From contig NZ_FNNU01000005.1 in the NCBI RefSeq assembly GCF_900106975.1, positions 372,001 through 436,000 on the forward strand: a stretch of 64,000 nucleotides of DNA, read 5' to 3'. Each line of letters opens with the position of its first letter. Position 1 is the first letter of the stretch. Made by a program: the position numbers and the translations under genes. The notes under the pieces were generated by a model. It ran no database searches. It saw only the letters and a list, made by a program, of their open reading frames with translations, and was not told where the DNA came from. The stretch is from Pseudomonas kuykendallii. GTDB lineage: Bacteria > Pseudomonadota > Gammaproteobacteria > Pseudomonadales > Pseudomonadaceae. This document shows, one piece after another, positions 57,912 to 64,000 of the stretch.

Positions 57912-58601
57912 ATGAGTGAGCTGATCTCCTACCACCTCGAGGACGGCGTTGCGACCCTGACGCTGAGCAACGGCAAGGTCAACGCGATCTCCCCGGACAT
58001 GATCGTCGCCTTCAACGAGGCGCTGGATCGGGCGACACAGGACAAGGCGATCGTCATCATCACCGGCCAACCCGGCATTCTCTCGGGCGGATACGACCTC
58101 AAGGTGATGACCTCGGGCCCGCAGAACGCCATCGAGCTGGTGGCGCAGGGTTCGACGCTGGCGCGACGGATGCTCGCGCACCCCTACCCGATCATCGTTG
58201 CCTGCCCCGGTCATGCGGTGGCCAAGGGCGCCTTCATTCTGCTCTCGTCGGACTACCGGATCGGCGTCGACGGGCCGTTCAACATCGGTCTGAACGAAGT
58301 ACAGATCGGCATGACCATGCATCACGTCGGTATCGAGCTGGCGCGCGACCGCCTTGGCAAGGCCGCGTTCCAGCGCTCGGTCATCAATGGCGAAATGTTC
58401 GACCCGCAGGGCGCGCGGGAGGCCGGTTTCCTCGACCGGGTGGTATCGGTCGGCGAATTGCTGCCCACCGCGAAGGCCGTCGCCGCGCAGTTCAAGAAGA
58501 TCAACATGAACGCGCACCGCAAGACCAAGCTGAAGGTTCGCAAGGCGCTGCTGGAAACGCTCGACGAGGCCATCGAGCTGGATAAACAGCACGCCGTCTG
58601 A
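57912..58601 (+). CDS. Enoyl-CoA hydratase/isomerase family protein
   Basis: 229 residues with AAGGA before the ATG. The crotonase fold has SNGKVNAISPDM, the oxyanion loop PGILSGGYDLKVM and VACPGHAVAKGAFILLSSDYRIG. The second catalytic position is in LNEVQIGMTMHHVGIELARDR. It lacks the usual GGG(x)E motif of hydratases, so the reaction may be isomerisation or another crotonase reaction. It ends at a strong terminator. As I recall, P. aeruginosa has a similar gene near deaD. Confidence 0.92.
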   Translation: MSELISYHLEDGVATLTLSNGKVNAISPDMIVAFNEALDRATQDKAIVIITGQPGILSGGYDLKVMTSGPQNAIELVAQGSTLARRMLAHPYPIIVACPGHAVAKGAFILLSSDYRIGVDGPFNIGLNEVQIGMTMHHVGIELARDRLGKAAFQRSVINGEMFDPQGAREAGFLDRVVSVGELLPTAKAVAAQFKKINMNAHRKTKLKVRKALLETLDEAIELDKQHAV

Positions 58602-58620
58602 GCCGCACAAAGCGCTCCGA

Positions 58621-58648
58621 AAGCCCGGCCCCGTGCCGGGCTTTTTGT
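58621..58648 (+). terminator. Terminator of crotonase gene
   Basis: Arms AAGCCCGGC and GCCGGGCTT enclose CCCGT and are followed by TTT. Confidence 0.88.
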
Positions 58649-58744
58649 TGCCAAGTGCCCGGCTGGCGCGGCCGCGAATCCCGATTGCCGAAAACAGTGA
58701 ACACTCATACACTCGGCGCCGTTTTCATTCCCGGGCGACGATCG

Positions 58745-59461
58745 ATGCTGTTTCTCCTGCGTATGTTCTTCATGGGCGTGCATTTCATTGTGGCCGGCAT
58801 CCTCGGCTTGCTGATCGGTATCTGCCGTCCGTTCAACCCGGATAACAGCAGGCTCTGCGCCCGCCTCTACGCACTCGGCGGGCTGCCCATTCTGGGGTTG
58901 CGGCTGAAGGCCGAAATGGATACGCCGAGGGATGTGCGCACCTGCGTTTACATCGCCAACCACCAGTCCAACTACGACCTCTACGTACTCGGCCGCGTCG
59001 TCCCGCGGCGCACGGTGAGCATCGGCAAGAAGAGCCTGAAATGGGTGCCACTGTTCGGCCAGTTGTACTGGCTGGCCGGCAATGTGCTGATCGACCGCAG
59101 CAACGCCCGTCAGGCGCGCCAGGCGCTGCAGGCCACCACCGATGCGCTGCAGCATCGCGACACCTCGATCTGGGTGTTCCCCGAGGGCACGCGCAACCAG
59201 GGTGAATTGCTGCCGTTCAAGAAAGGCGCGTTCCAGATCGCCGTGGATGCCGGCGTCCCCATCGTCCCGGTCTGCATCAGCAGCTACGCACGGAGCATTC
59301 GCCTGAATCGCTGGAGCAGCGGGCGCGTCCTGATTCGCTCGTTGCCCGCCATCCCGACCCTGGGGCTGACCCAGCACGACCTGCCGGCGCTGGCAGAGCG
59401 CTGCCGGGTGCAGATGCAGCTATGCATACAGGCGATGGACCAGGAACTGGCGCGCGACTGA
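58745..59461 (+). CDS. 1-acyl-sn-glycerol-3-phosphate acyltransferase (PlsC family)
   Basis: 238 residues from ATG 58745. One N-terminal hydrophobic segment (MFFMGVHFIVAGILGLLIGI) anchors it in the inner membrane. The catalytic HX4D motif is in NHQSNYDLYV, and FPEGTRNQ is the glycerophosphate-binding block III. It makes phosphatidic acid from lysophosphatidic acid. Several plsC paralogs exist in Pseudomonas, and which one this is cannot be told from the sequence. Confidence 0.92.
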   Translation: MLFLLRMFFMGVHFIVAGILGLLIGICRPFNPDNSRLCARLYALGGLPILGLRLKAEMDTPRDVRTCVYIANHQSNYDLYVLGRVVPRRTVSIGKKSLKWVPLFGQLYWLAGNVLIDRSNARQARQALQATTDALQHRDTSIWVFPEGTRNQGELLPFKKGAFQIAVDAGVPIVPVCISSYARSIRLNRWSSGRVLIRSLPAIPTLGLTQHDLPALAERCRVQMQLCIQAMDQELARD

Positions 59462-59476
59462 ATCGATGCGGATACG

Positions 59477-59508
59477 AAAAAGCCCGGCAATCGCCAGGCT
59501 TTTTTTTG
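59477..59508. terminator. Bidirectional terminator
   Basis: AAAAAGCCCGGC pairs, with one mismatch, with GCCAGGCTTTTT around AATC and has long T tracts on both strands. It separates two convergent genes. Confidence 0.85.
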
Positions 59509-59519
59509 TTGGGCGGCGA

Positions 59520-60278
59520 TCAGGCCGTGTCGGTGACTTTCTCGCGGGCTGGCGAGAGCTGTGCGAACCGTTCACCGGCGACGAAGCGCATGATCCACTC
59601 GGCTACCGTGGGGCCGTGGTGCGGATGCTCCAGACTGGCGATGCCCTGCTGGTAGACATGCTCGCCAATGCACTTCTGGCGGATGTCCAGCAACGCCCGG
59701 GAATAGTCCGGAATGAACTCCGGATGGCCCTGGAAGCACAGCACCTGATCCTCGATACGGTAGGCGGCGATCGGGCAGAAATCGCTGGAGGCCAGCACCG
59801 TGGCCTTTTCCGGCAACTGCGTGACCTGATCCTGGTGGCTGATCAGAAGAGTCAGTTCCTCCACCGCCGGCTTCATCCAGGCCGGCTGTTCGGCGAGGCG
59901 GTATCGGTGGATGCCTACGCCCCAGCCCTGGCTCGCACGCTCGCTGCGGCCACCCAGCAGCAGTGCCAGCAACTGGTGGCCGAAGCAGATGCCGAGCAGC
60001 TTGTCGCCGCGCCGGTAACGATCGAGGAGGAAGGCTTTGAGCGTCTGGATCCACGGGTCGCTGGCGAAGGAATCGGCCTTGCTACCGGTTACCAGGTAGG
60101 CGTCGTAGCGCTCGTCGTCGTCCGGGTAGACGCCCTCGACGACGTTGAACAGCTCGAAACGGGCCGGAATCGGTTGCTGCGCGAACAGGCGCTCGAACAT
60201 GCGCCCGTAACCCTGATAACGGTCGACCAGTTCGGGACGAAGGCTATCGGTTTCAAGAATGCAGATACGAAGCGACAT
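59520..60278 (-). CDS. Class I glutamine amidotransferase-like protein
   Basis: 252 residues from ATG 60278. The nucleophile Cys is in LLGICFGHQLLALLLGG, and the catalytic His is in LCFQGHPEFIPDY. A typical synthetase domain is absent, so this is a stand-alone GATase1 domain, similar to the gamma-glutamyl hydrolase (PuuD-like) or GuaA N-domain type. It is convergent with the plsC-family gene. Confidence 0.88.
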   Translation of the reverse strand: MSLRICILETDSLRPELVDRYQGYGRMFERLFAQQPIPARFELFNVVEGVYPDDDERYDAYLVTGSKADSFASDPWIQTLKAFLLDRYRRGDKLLGICFGHQLLALLLGGRSERASQGWGVGIHRYRLAEQPAWMKPAVEELTLLISHQDQVTQLPEKATVLASSDFCPIAAYRIEDQVLCFQGHPEFIPDYSRALLDIRQKCIGEHVYQQGIASLEHPHHGPTVAEWIMRFVAGERFAQLSPAREKVTDTA

Positions 60279-60535
60279 TGGCGAATCCCGATTGTGACGA
60301 TAAGGCGCACCCATGACGGATGATGGCCTTTTCTTAACATAGCCTCCGCTTCCGCGAAACAGGCTTCGGCTCACTGGCATGCTCCGCGACCTTATCGAAC
60401 CGGACGATGGCCGCGCCTGAATCATCAGCCGCTTCGATGTTCACCATGCGCGCCATTCACTTCCTGGTGCGCCGGCACTCGGCAATGATTCAGCCATCGG
60501 GCACATCGCCCCATTGCCATTTCGAGGATACGCAG

Positions 60536-60673
60536 ATGAACAAATACGCCGCCATCGCCAGCCTTATCGCCGCCTCCGCTTTCGCCACGCCGGCCTACTC
60601 GGAGTTCTATCGTCCGACGCCGAAAAGCACCGGCCAAAGTGACCGCAAGGCAGCCGCCAGCAAGCATCCCTGA
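60536..60673 (+). CDS. Very small secreted protein (45 aa)
   Basis: MNKYAAIASLIAASAFATPAYS is a signal peptide; the mature part is only about 23 residues (EFYRPTPKSTGQSDRKAAASKHP), basic and rich in Lys, Ser and Pro. GAGGA precedes the ATG. Not recognised. The good signal peptide and ribosome binding site argue for a real gene. Confidence 0.5.
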   Translation: MNKYAAIASLIAASAFATPAYSEFYRPTPKSTGQSDRKAAASKHP

Positions 60674-60713
60674 TACGGATCGCCACCTCACGGTGGCGCC
60701 GAGGAGACGAACG

Positions 60714-60917
60714 ATGACCAATGTCCTTCACAGCAAGCATGCCTACGGCGTCACCTACGTGACCGTGAGCGATGCGGGGCTGGAGTTTGAAAGCGAGGCC
60801 GCGCTGCATCTCGATGATGGTGGCCTGATGACCCTGAAGGTTCCAACGCTGCACAGCGAGCGACTGGCCGTACATGACCTGCTCTGTCTGCAGAACGGTC
60901 TATGCCAGGCGGCCTGA
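60714..60917 (+). CDS. Small soluble protein (67 aa), unknown
   Basis: 67 residues from ATG 60714, preceded by GAGGAG. It is acidic overall and has no signal peptide. It contains the segment TYVTVSDAGLEFESEAALHLDDGGLMTLKVPTLH and one pair of Cys (LLCLQNGLC). Unknown family; the gene is 40 bp downstream of the 45-residue protein. Confidence 0.5.
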   Translation: MTNVLHSKHAYGVTYVTVSDAGLEFESEAALHLDDGGLMTLKVPTLHSERLAVHDLLCLQNGLCQAA

Positions 60918-61004
60918 AGGCCGCTGGTTTTCGCCTTGATGCCTCTACTCAATCGGTCACGTTCACGCCATCGGCGCGGTCCTGATCGACAGGAGCAACC
61001 GCTG

Positions 61005-61154
61005 ATGAACAGCCAGACCGTGAGATTCGCTCGTAACGGTGCCTTCGGCGCCATCTGCCTGTACCTGCTGGTGGCGCTTCCGCTGCTGGTGGTCAGCATG
61101 GCCCCGCACACCGCCAACGCGGCCTCGGCGGCTACGTTGGAAAGGCCCCGCTGA
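61005..61154 (+). CDS. Small membrane or exported protein (49 aa)
   Basis: 49 residues starting at ATG 61005, with AGGAG nine bases upstream. One hydrophobic helix (LYLLVALPLLVVSMA) in the middle may be a signal peptide ending at TANA-ASA or a membrane anchor. Not recognised. Confidence 0.45.
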   Translation: MNSQTVRFARNGAFGAICLYLLVALPLLVVSMAPHTANAASAATLERPR

Positions 61155-61263
61155 CCTCGCGGTAGGCGTTCGCCCGAAGCGACGTACCTGATAAGGCACA
61201 GGGGCGCAACCTCAGCCGAAGCCCTCAACAGCCATTCCTGCCGGCCTGAAAGGCGCCGGCACC

Positions 61264-61590
61264 CTACTGCTTGCGCCGGTTTTCCATCTCGCTGCCGATC
61301 TGCCGCCGCTGTTGCTCCAGCGAAGGGCGCTCCTGCACGGAAGGTTCGGGCGCCACGTCGCGCGCGTTGTTGTTCGAGTTGTAGGCTGGTGCGTTGGGCG
61401 CGCGGGGCGCCATCGGTGCGCGCGGTGCCTGGTTCGTGACGTTGCCCGGAGCGACGCCGGAGGTGCCGCCCGACGATTGTTGCACCGGGGCCGCGCGCAT
61501 GCCTGGCGAGTCGGCGACAGCGCCGCTGCTGGCGAACACGCACAACGCGAACAGCAGCGGCAGCCCGGCGGTTCGGATGGCCGTAGTCAT
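61264..61590 (-). CDS. Exported Pro/Ala/Asn-rich protein (108 aa)
   Basis: 108 residues with a signal peptide (LPLLFALCVFASSGAVA). The mature part is low complexity (APRAPMAPRAPNAPAYNSNNN) and ends in a charged helix (SLEQQRRQIGSEMENRRKQ). It is probably periplasmic and unstructured in part. Its start overlaps the stop of the 55-residue gene by four bases (ATGA). Confidence 0.65.
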   Translation of the reverse strand: MTTAIRTAGLPLLFALCVFASSGAVADSPGMRAAPVQQSSGGTSGVAPGNVTNQAPRAPMAPRAPNAPAYNSNNNARDVAPEPSVQERPSLEQQRRQIGSEMENRRKQ

Positions 61591-61754
61591 GGTTGTTCGC
61601 CTCCTGTGGTCTGCTTGCGCAGTTGCTCTTCGGTGGTCTTCTGGTCTTCGGCGCGGGGTTGTTCACCTTCCTGATTCATGCGCTTGTGCTTCTCGCCAAC
61701 CCTGCTCGCCTGCTCTTCGGTGTTCTCGACCGACTCTTTTCGCTGACCTGACAT
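61587..61754 (-). CDS. Small highly charged protein (55 aa)
   Basis: 55 residues from ATG 61754, without hydrophobic segments; more than half are Glu, Gln, Lys, Arg or Asn (for example EEQASRVGEKHKRMNQEGEQ). The composition resembles small hydrophilin or stress-induced proteins. It overlaps the 108-residue gene, so the pair is co-translated. Confidence 0.6.
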   Translation of the reverse strand: MSGQRKESVENTEEQASRVGEKHKRMNQEGEQPRAEDQKTTEEQLRKQTTGGEQP

Positions 61755-61845
61755 GCTGAGGTCCTCCGCTGTGGGTCCTGGAGTTTTGGCATCACGCGCA
61801 GGCAAAGGTGCTATCGGGTGGCCTCCGCCAGCTGACCGGCGGGCA

Positions 61846-61876
61846 AGAAAAAGCCCGGCGGGTGCCGGGCTCTTTG
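61846..61876 (-). terminator. Terminator after the FadB-like gene
   Basis: On the minus strand AGCCCGGC, loop ACCC and GCCGGGCT are followed by TTTTT, 14 bp after the stop codon of the beta-oxidation enzyme gene. Confidence 0.85.
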
Positions 61877-61889
61877 TACCTTTCACGGC

Positions 61890-64000
61890 TCAGAAGCGCG
61901 TGCCGCTGGCCGCCTTCTCCCGCAACAGCGCCGGGGGCTCGAAGCGCTCGCCGTACTGTTCGGCGAGGTACTGCGCGCGGGCGATGAAGTCATCGATGCC
62001 GTACTGGTTGATGAACTGCAGCGCACCGCCGCTCCAGGCGGCGAAACCGATGCCCATGATCGAGCCGACGTTGGCATCGGCCACCGAGTTCAACACGCCC
62101 TCCTCCAGGCAGCGCACGGTTTCCAGGGCCTGCACGAACAACAGGCGGTCGCGCACGTCCTCCTCGGAAATGCGCGCCTCGGCCTTCTCGAAGTGCTCCT
62201 TGAGTCCAGGCCACAAGTGCTTCTTGGCACCGGCCGGATAATCGTAGAAGCCGCCTCCGGCGGCCTTGCCGGGGCGTTTGTACTCCTCCAGCATCAGCGC
62301 GATGGTGGCGAACGCCGGGTGCTGTGGCACCGGCTTGCCTTCGCCGGCGAGGTCCTTCTCGGCCTGCTGGCGGATGTGCTGCATCAGGCTCAGGGAAACC
62401 TCGTCGGAGATCGCCAGCGGGCCGACCGGCATCCCCGCCTTGCGCGCCTCGTTCTCGATCAGCGCCGCACCGATGCCTTCGCCGAGCATGGCGATGCCCT
62501 CGTTGGTGAAGGTGCCGAACACCCGCGAGGTGAAGAAGCCGCGGCTGTCCTCGACGACGATGGGCGTCTTCCTGATCTGCTGGACGAAGTCGAAGCCGCG
62601 CGCCAGGGTTTCCTCCGAGGTCTGCGCGCCGCGGATGATTTCCACCAGCGGCATCTTGTCCACCGGGCTGAAGAAATGCAGGCCGATGAATTTCTCCGGG
62701 AGCACCACGGCCGACGCCAGGCCGGTGATCGGCAGCGTCGAGGTGTTGGAGGCGATCAAGGCATCGGGCAGCGCAGAAGCCTCGGCGCTGGCGGTGACCT
62801 TGGCCTTCAACGCGCGGTCCTCGAAAACTGCCTCGATGATCAGGTCGCAGCCGGAAAACGCCGCATCGCTGTCGGTCGGCTGGATCCGCGCGAGGATGGC
62901 ATCGCGTGCTTCCGCGCTCATGTGGCCGCGGCCGACCTTCTTATCCAGCAGCTTGGCCGAGTAGACCTTGCCCTTCTCGGCCGCTTGCGTCGACACATCC
63001 TTGAGCACCACCTCGATGCCGGCGACAGCCGACACGTAGGCGATGCCCGCGCCCATCATGCCGGCGCCGAGAACGCCGACCCGGCTGACCTTGCGCCGCT
63101 CGAAGCCCTTGGGCCGGGAGCCGCCGGCATTGATTTCATTGAGCTGGAACCAGAAGGTGCCGATCATGTTCTTCGCCACCTGGCCGGTCGCAAGCTCGGT
63201 GAAGTAGCGCGTTTCGATCAGGTGCGCGGTGTCGAAATCCACCTGCGCGCCCTCCACCGCCGCGCACATGATCTTCTCCGGCGCCGGGAAGCAGCCCTTG
63301 GTCTTGTCACGCAGCACCGACGGCGCGATGGCGAGCATCTGCGCCACCGCCGGGCTCGACGGCGTGCCGCCGGGAATCCTGTAGCCCTTCTGGTCCCACG
63401 GCTGGCTGGCGTTCGGGTTGGCCAGCACCCAGGCTCGCGCCTGGCTCAGCAGGTCTTCGCGGCTGCTGGCGAGGGCGTGGATCAAGCCGGCCCTGAGCGC
63501 TTCCTGCGGACGCACCTTCCTGCCTTCGGCGAGGTAGGGCAAGGCCTTCTCCAGACCGAGCAGGCGCACCATGCGCACTACCCCACCGCCGCCGGGCAAC
63601 AGGCCGAGGGTGACCTCCGGCAAGCCCAGCTGCACGCTGGAATCGTCCAGCGCGATGCGCTGATGGCAGGCCAGGCAGATTTCCCAGCCACCACCCAGCG
63701 CCGCGCCATTGATGGCGGCCACGACCGGCTTGCCGAGCGTTTCCAGGCGGCGCAGCTGCGCCTTCAGGCCGAGCACCATGCGGTAGAAACCTTCGGCATC
63801 GGCCGGGGTGACCTTGACCAGTTCGTTGAGGTCGCCGCCGGCGAAGAAGGTCTTCTTGCCCGAGGTGACGATCACCCCGGCGATGGAGTCCTTCTCCGCC
63901 TCAAGGCGCGCGACGGTGTCGGCCATGGCGGCGCGGTAGGTCGCATTCATGGTGTTGGCGCTCTGGCCGGGGATGTCGATGGTCAGCAGGACGACATTGT
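61890..64000 (-). CDS. Bifunctional 3-hydroxyacyl-CoA dehydrogenase/enoyl-CoA hydratase, FadB/FadJ family (5' end outside window)
   Basis: At least 703 residues; the reading frame is open to the right edge, so the true start is missing. The hydratase part comes first (AGGDLNELVK, GAALGGGWEICLACHQRIAL, LPEVTLGLLPGGGGVVRM), and its catalytic Glu residues are in place. The dehydrogenase part has the NAD site VGVLGAGMMGAGIAYVSA, then SNTSTLPITGLA, the catalytic His in IGLHFFSPVDKMPLVEII and the C-terminal domain ending near FEPPALLREKAASGTRF. It carries out two steps of beta-oxidation. A thiolase partner gene is not in the window. Confidence 0.93.
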   Translation of the reverse strand, partial: NVVLLTIDIPGQSANTMNATYRAAMADTVARLEAEKDSIAGVIVTSGKKTFFAGGDLNELVKVTPADAEGFYRMVLGLKAQLRRLETLGKPVVAAINGAALGGGWEICLACHQRIALDDSSVQLGLPEVTLGLLPGGGGVVRMVRLLGLEKALPYLAEGRKVRPQEALRAGLIHALASSREDLLSQARAWVLANPNASQPWDQKGYRIPGGTPSSPAVAQMLAIAPSVLRDKTKGCFPAPEKIMCAAVEGAQVDFDTAHLIETRYFTELATGQVAKNMIGTFWFQLNEINAGGSRPKGFERRKVSRVGVLGAGMMGAGIAYVSAVAGIEVVLKDVSTQAAEKGKVYSAKLLDKKVGRGHMSAEARDAILARIQPTDSDAAFSGCDLIIEAVFEDRALKAKVTASAEASALPDALIASNTSTLPITGLASAVVLPEKFIGLHFFSPVDKMPLVEIIRGAQTSEETLARGFDFVQQIRKTPIVVEDSRGFFTSRVFGTFTNEGIAMLGEGIGAALIENEARKAGMPVGPLAISDEVSLSLMQHIRQQAEKDLAGEGKPVPQHPAFATIALMLEEYKRPGKAAGGGFYDYPAGAKKHLWPGLKEHFEKAEARISEEDVRDRLLFVQALETVRCLEEGVLNSVADANVGSIMGIGFAAWSGGALQFINQYGIDDFIARAQYLAEQYGERFEPPALLREKAASGTRF

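Overview
The window is high-GC, densely coded chromosome from a Pseudomonas. The fabA-fabB pair, a class II DAHP synthase, EF-P with the EarP rhamnosyltransferase, the MoxR/DUF58/TgpA operon and many P. aeruginosa-like neighbourhoods point to the P. aeruginosa lineage in the broad sense. From memory, blocks that sit apart in PAO1 (the tesA-greB-mltF2-tgpA region, the gpsA-fabAB region and the deaD-efp region) are joined here in a different order, so it is probably a relative and not P. aeruginosa itself. No species is claimed.

Layout. 1-9.2 kb: an L,D-transpeptidase (cut by the window edge), tesA divergent from an ABC exporter pair, greB, a stretch that looks like a lipase-operon deletion scar, a MltF-like lytic transglycosylase and a TatD nuclease. 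9.3-18.3 kb: a chemoreceptor, a DUF962 membrane protein, an acyl-CoA thioesterase, the overlapping MoxR-DUF58-TgpA operon, a flavin reductase, a lipoprotein and a patatin-like hydrolase. 18.3-26.2 kb: a two-component pair behind a strong inverted repeat, an AI-2E-type permease, an operon-like run of DUF4892, GST and two alpha/beta hydrolases, and an AraC-LysE pair. 26.2-37.9 kb: an acyl-CoA synthetase behind a perfect palindrome, sixA-DUF4389-gpsA, an overlapping TonB receptor / periplasmic binding protein / hybrid kinase operon, fabAB and a DODA-type dioxygenase. 37.9-54.9 kb: DEAD-box helicase, chemoreceptor with a long N-terminal soluble region, spermidine-synthase-like protein, DAHP synthase, YcaQ-like glycosylase, DMT exporter, DUF1127 protein, two LysR regulators, TauE permease, D-tartrate dehydratase, efp and earP, and a third chemoreceptor.

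54.96-57.64 kb is the only clearly foreign part. It is AT-rich and holds three cassette-style genes, each followed by an attC-like recombination site, then the 3' end of a YoeB/Txe-type toxin gene. It ends at a complete tRNA-Ser(GGA). A near-copy of the tRNA 3' end and its terminator lies on the far side, so the island is bracketed by direct repeats about 2.5 kb apart. No integron integrase lies in the window, so this looks like a cluster of attC sites lacking an integrase.

57.8-64 kb returns to core sequence: a crotonase behind a near-perfect palindrome, a PlsC-type acyltransferase, a class I amidotransferase, a group of five very small proteins of unknown function, and a FadB/FadJ-type bifunctional beta-oxidation enzyme cut by the right edge. 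Recurrent themes are fatty-acid and acyl-CoA metabolism, envelope and peptidoglycan remodelling, and chemosensing.
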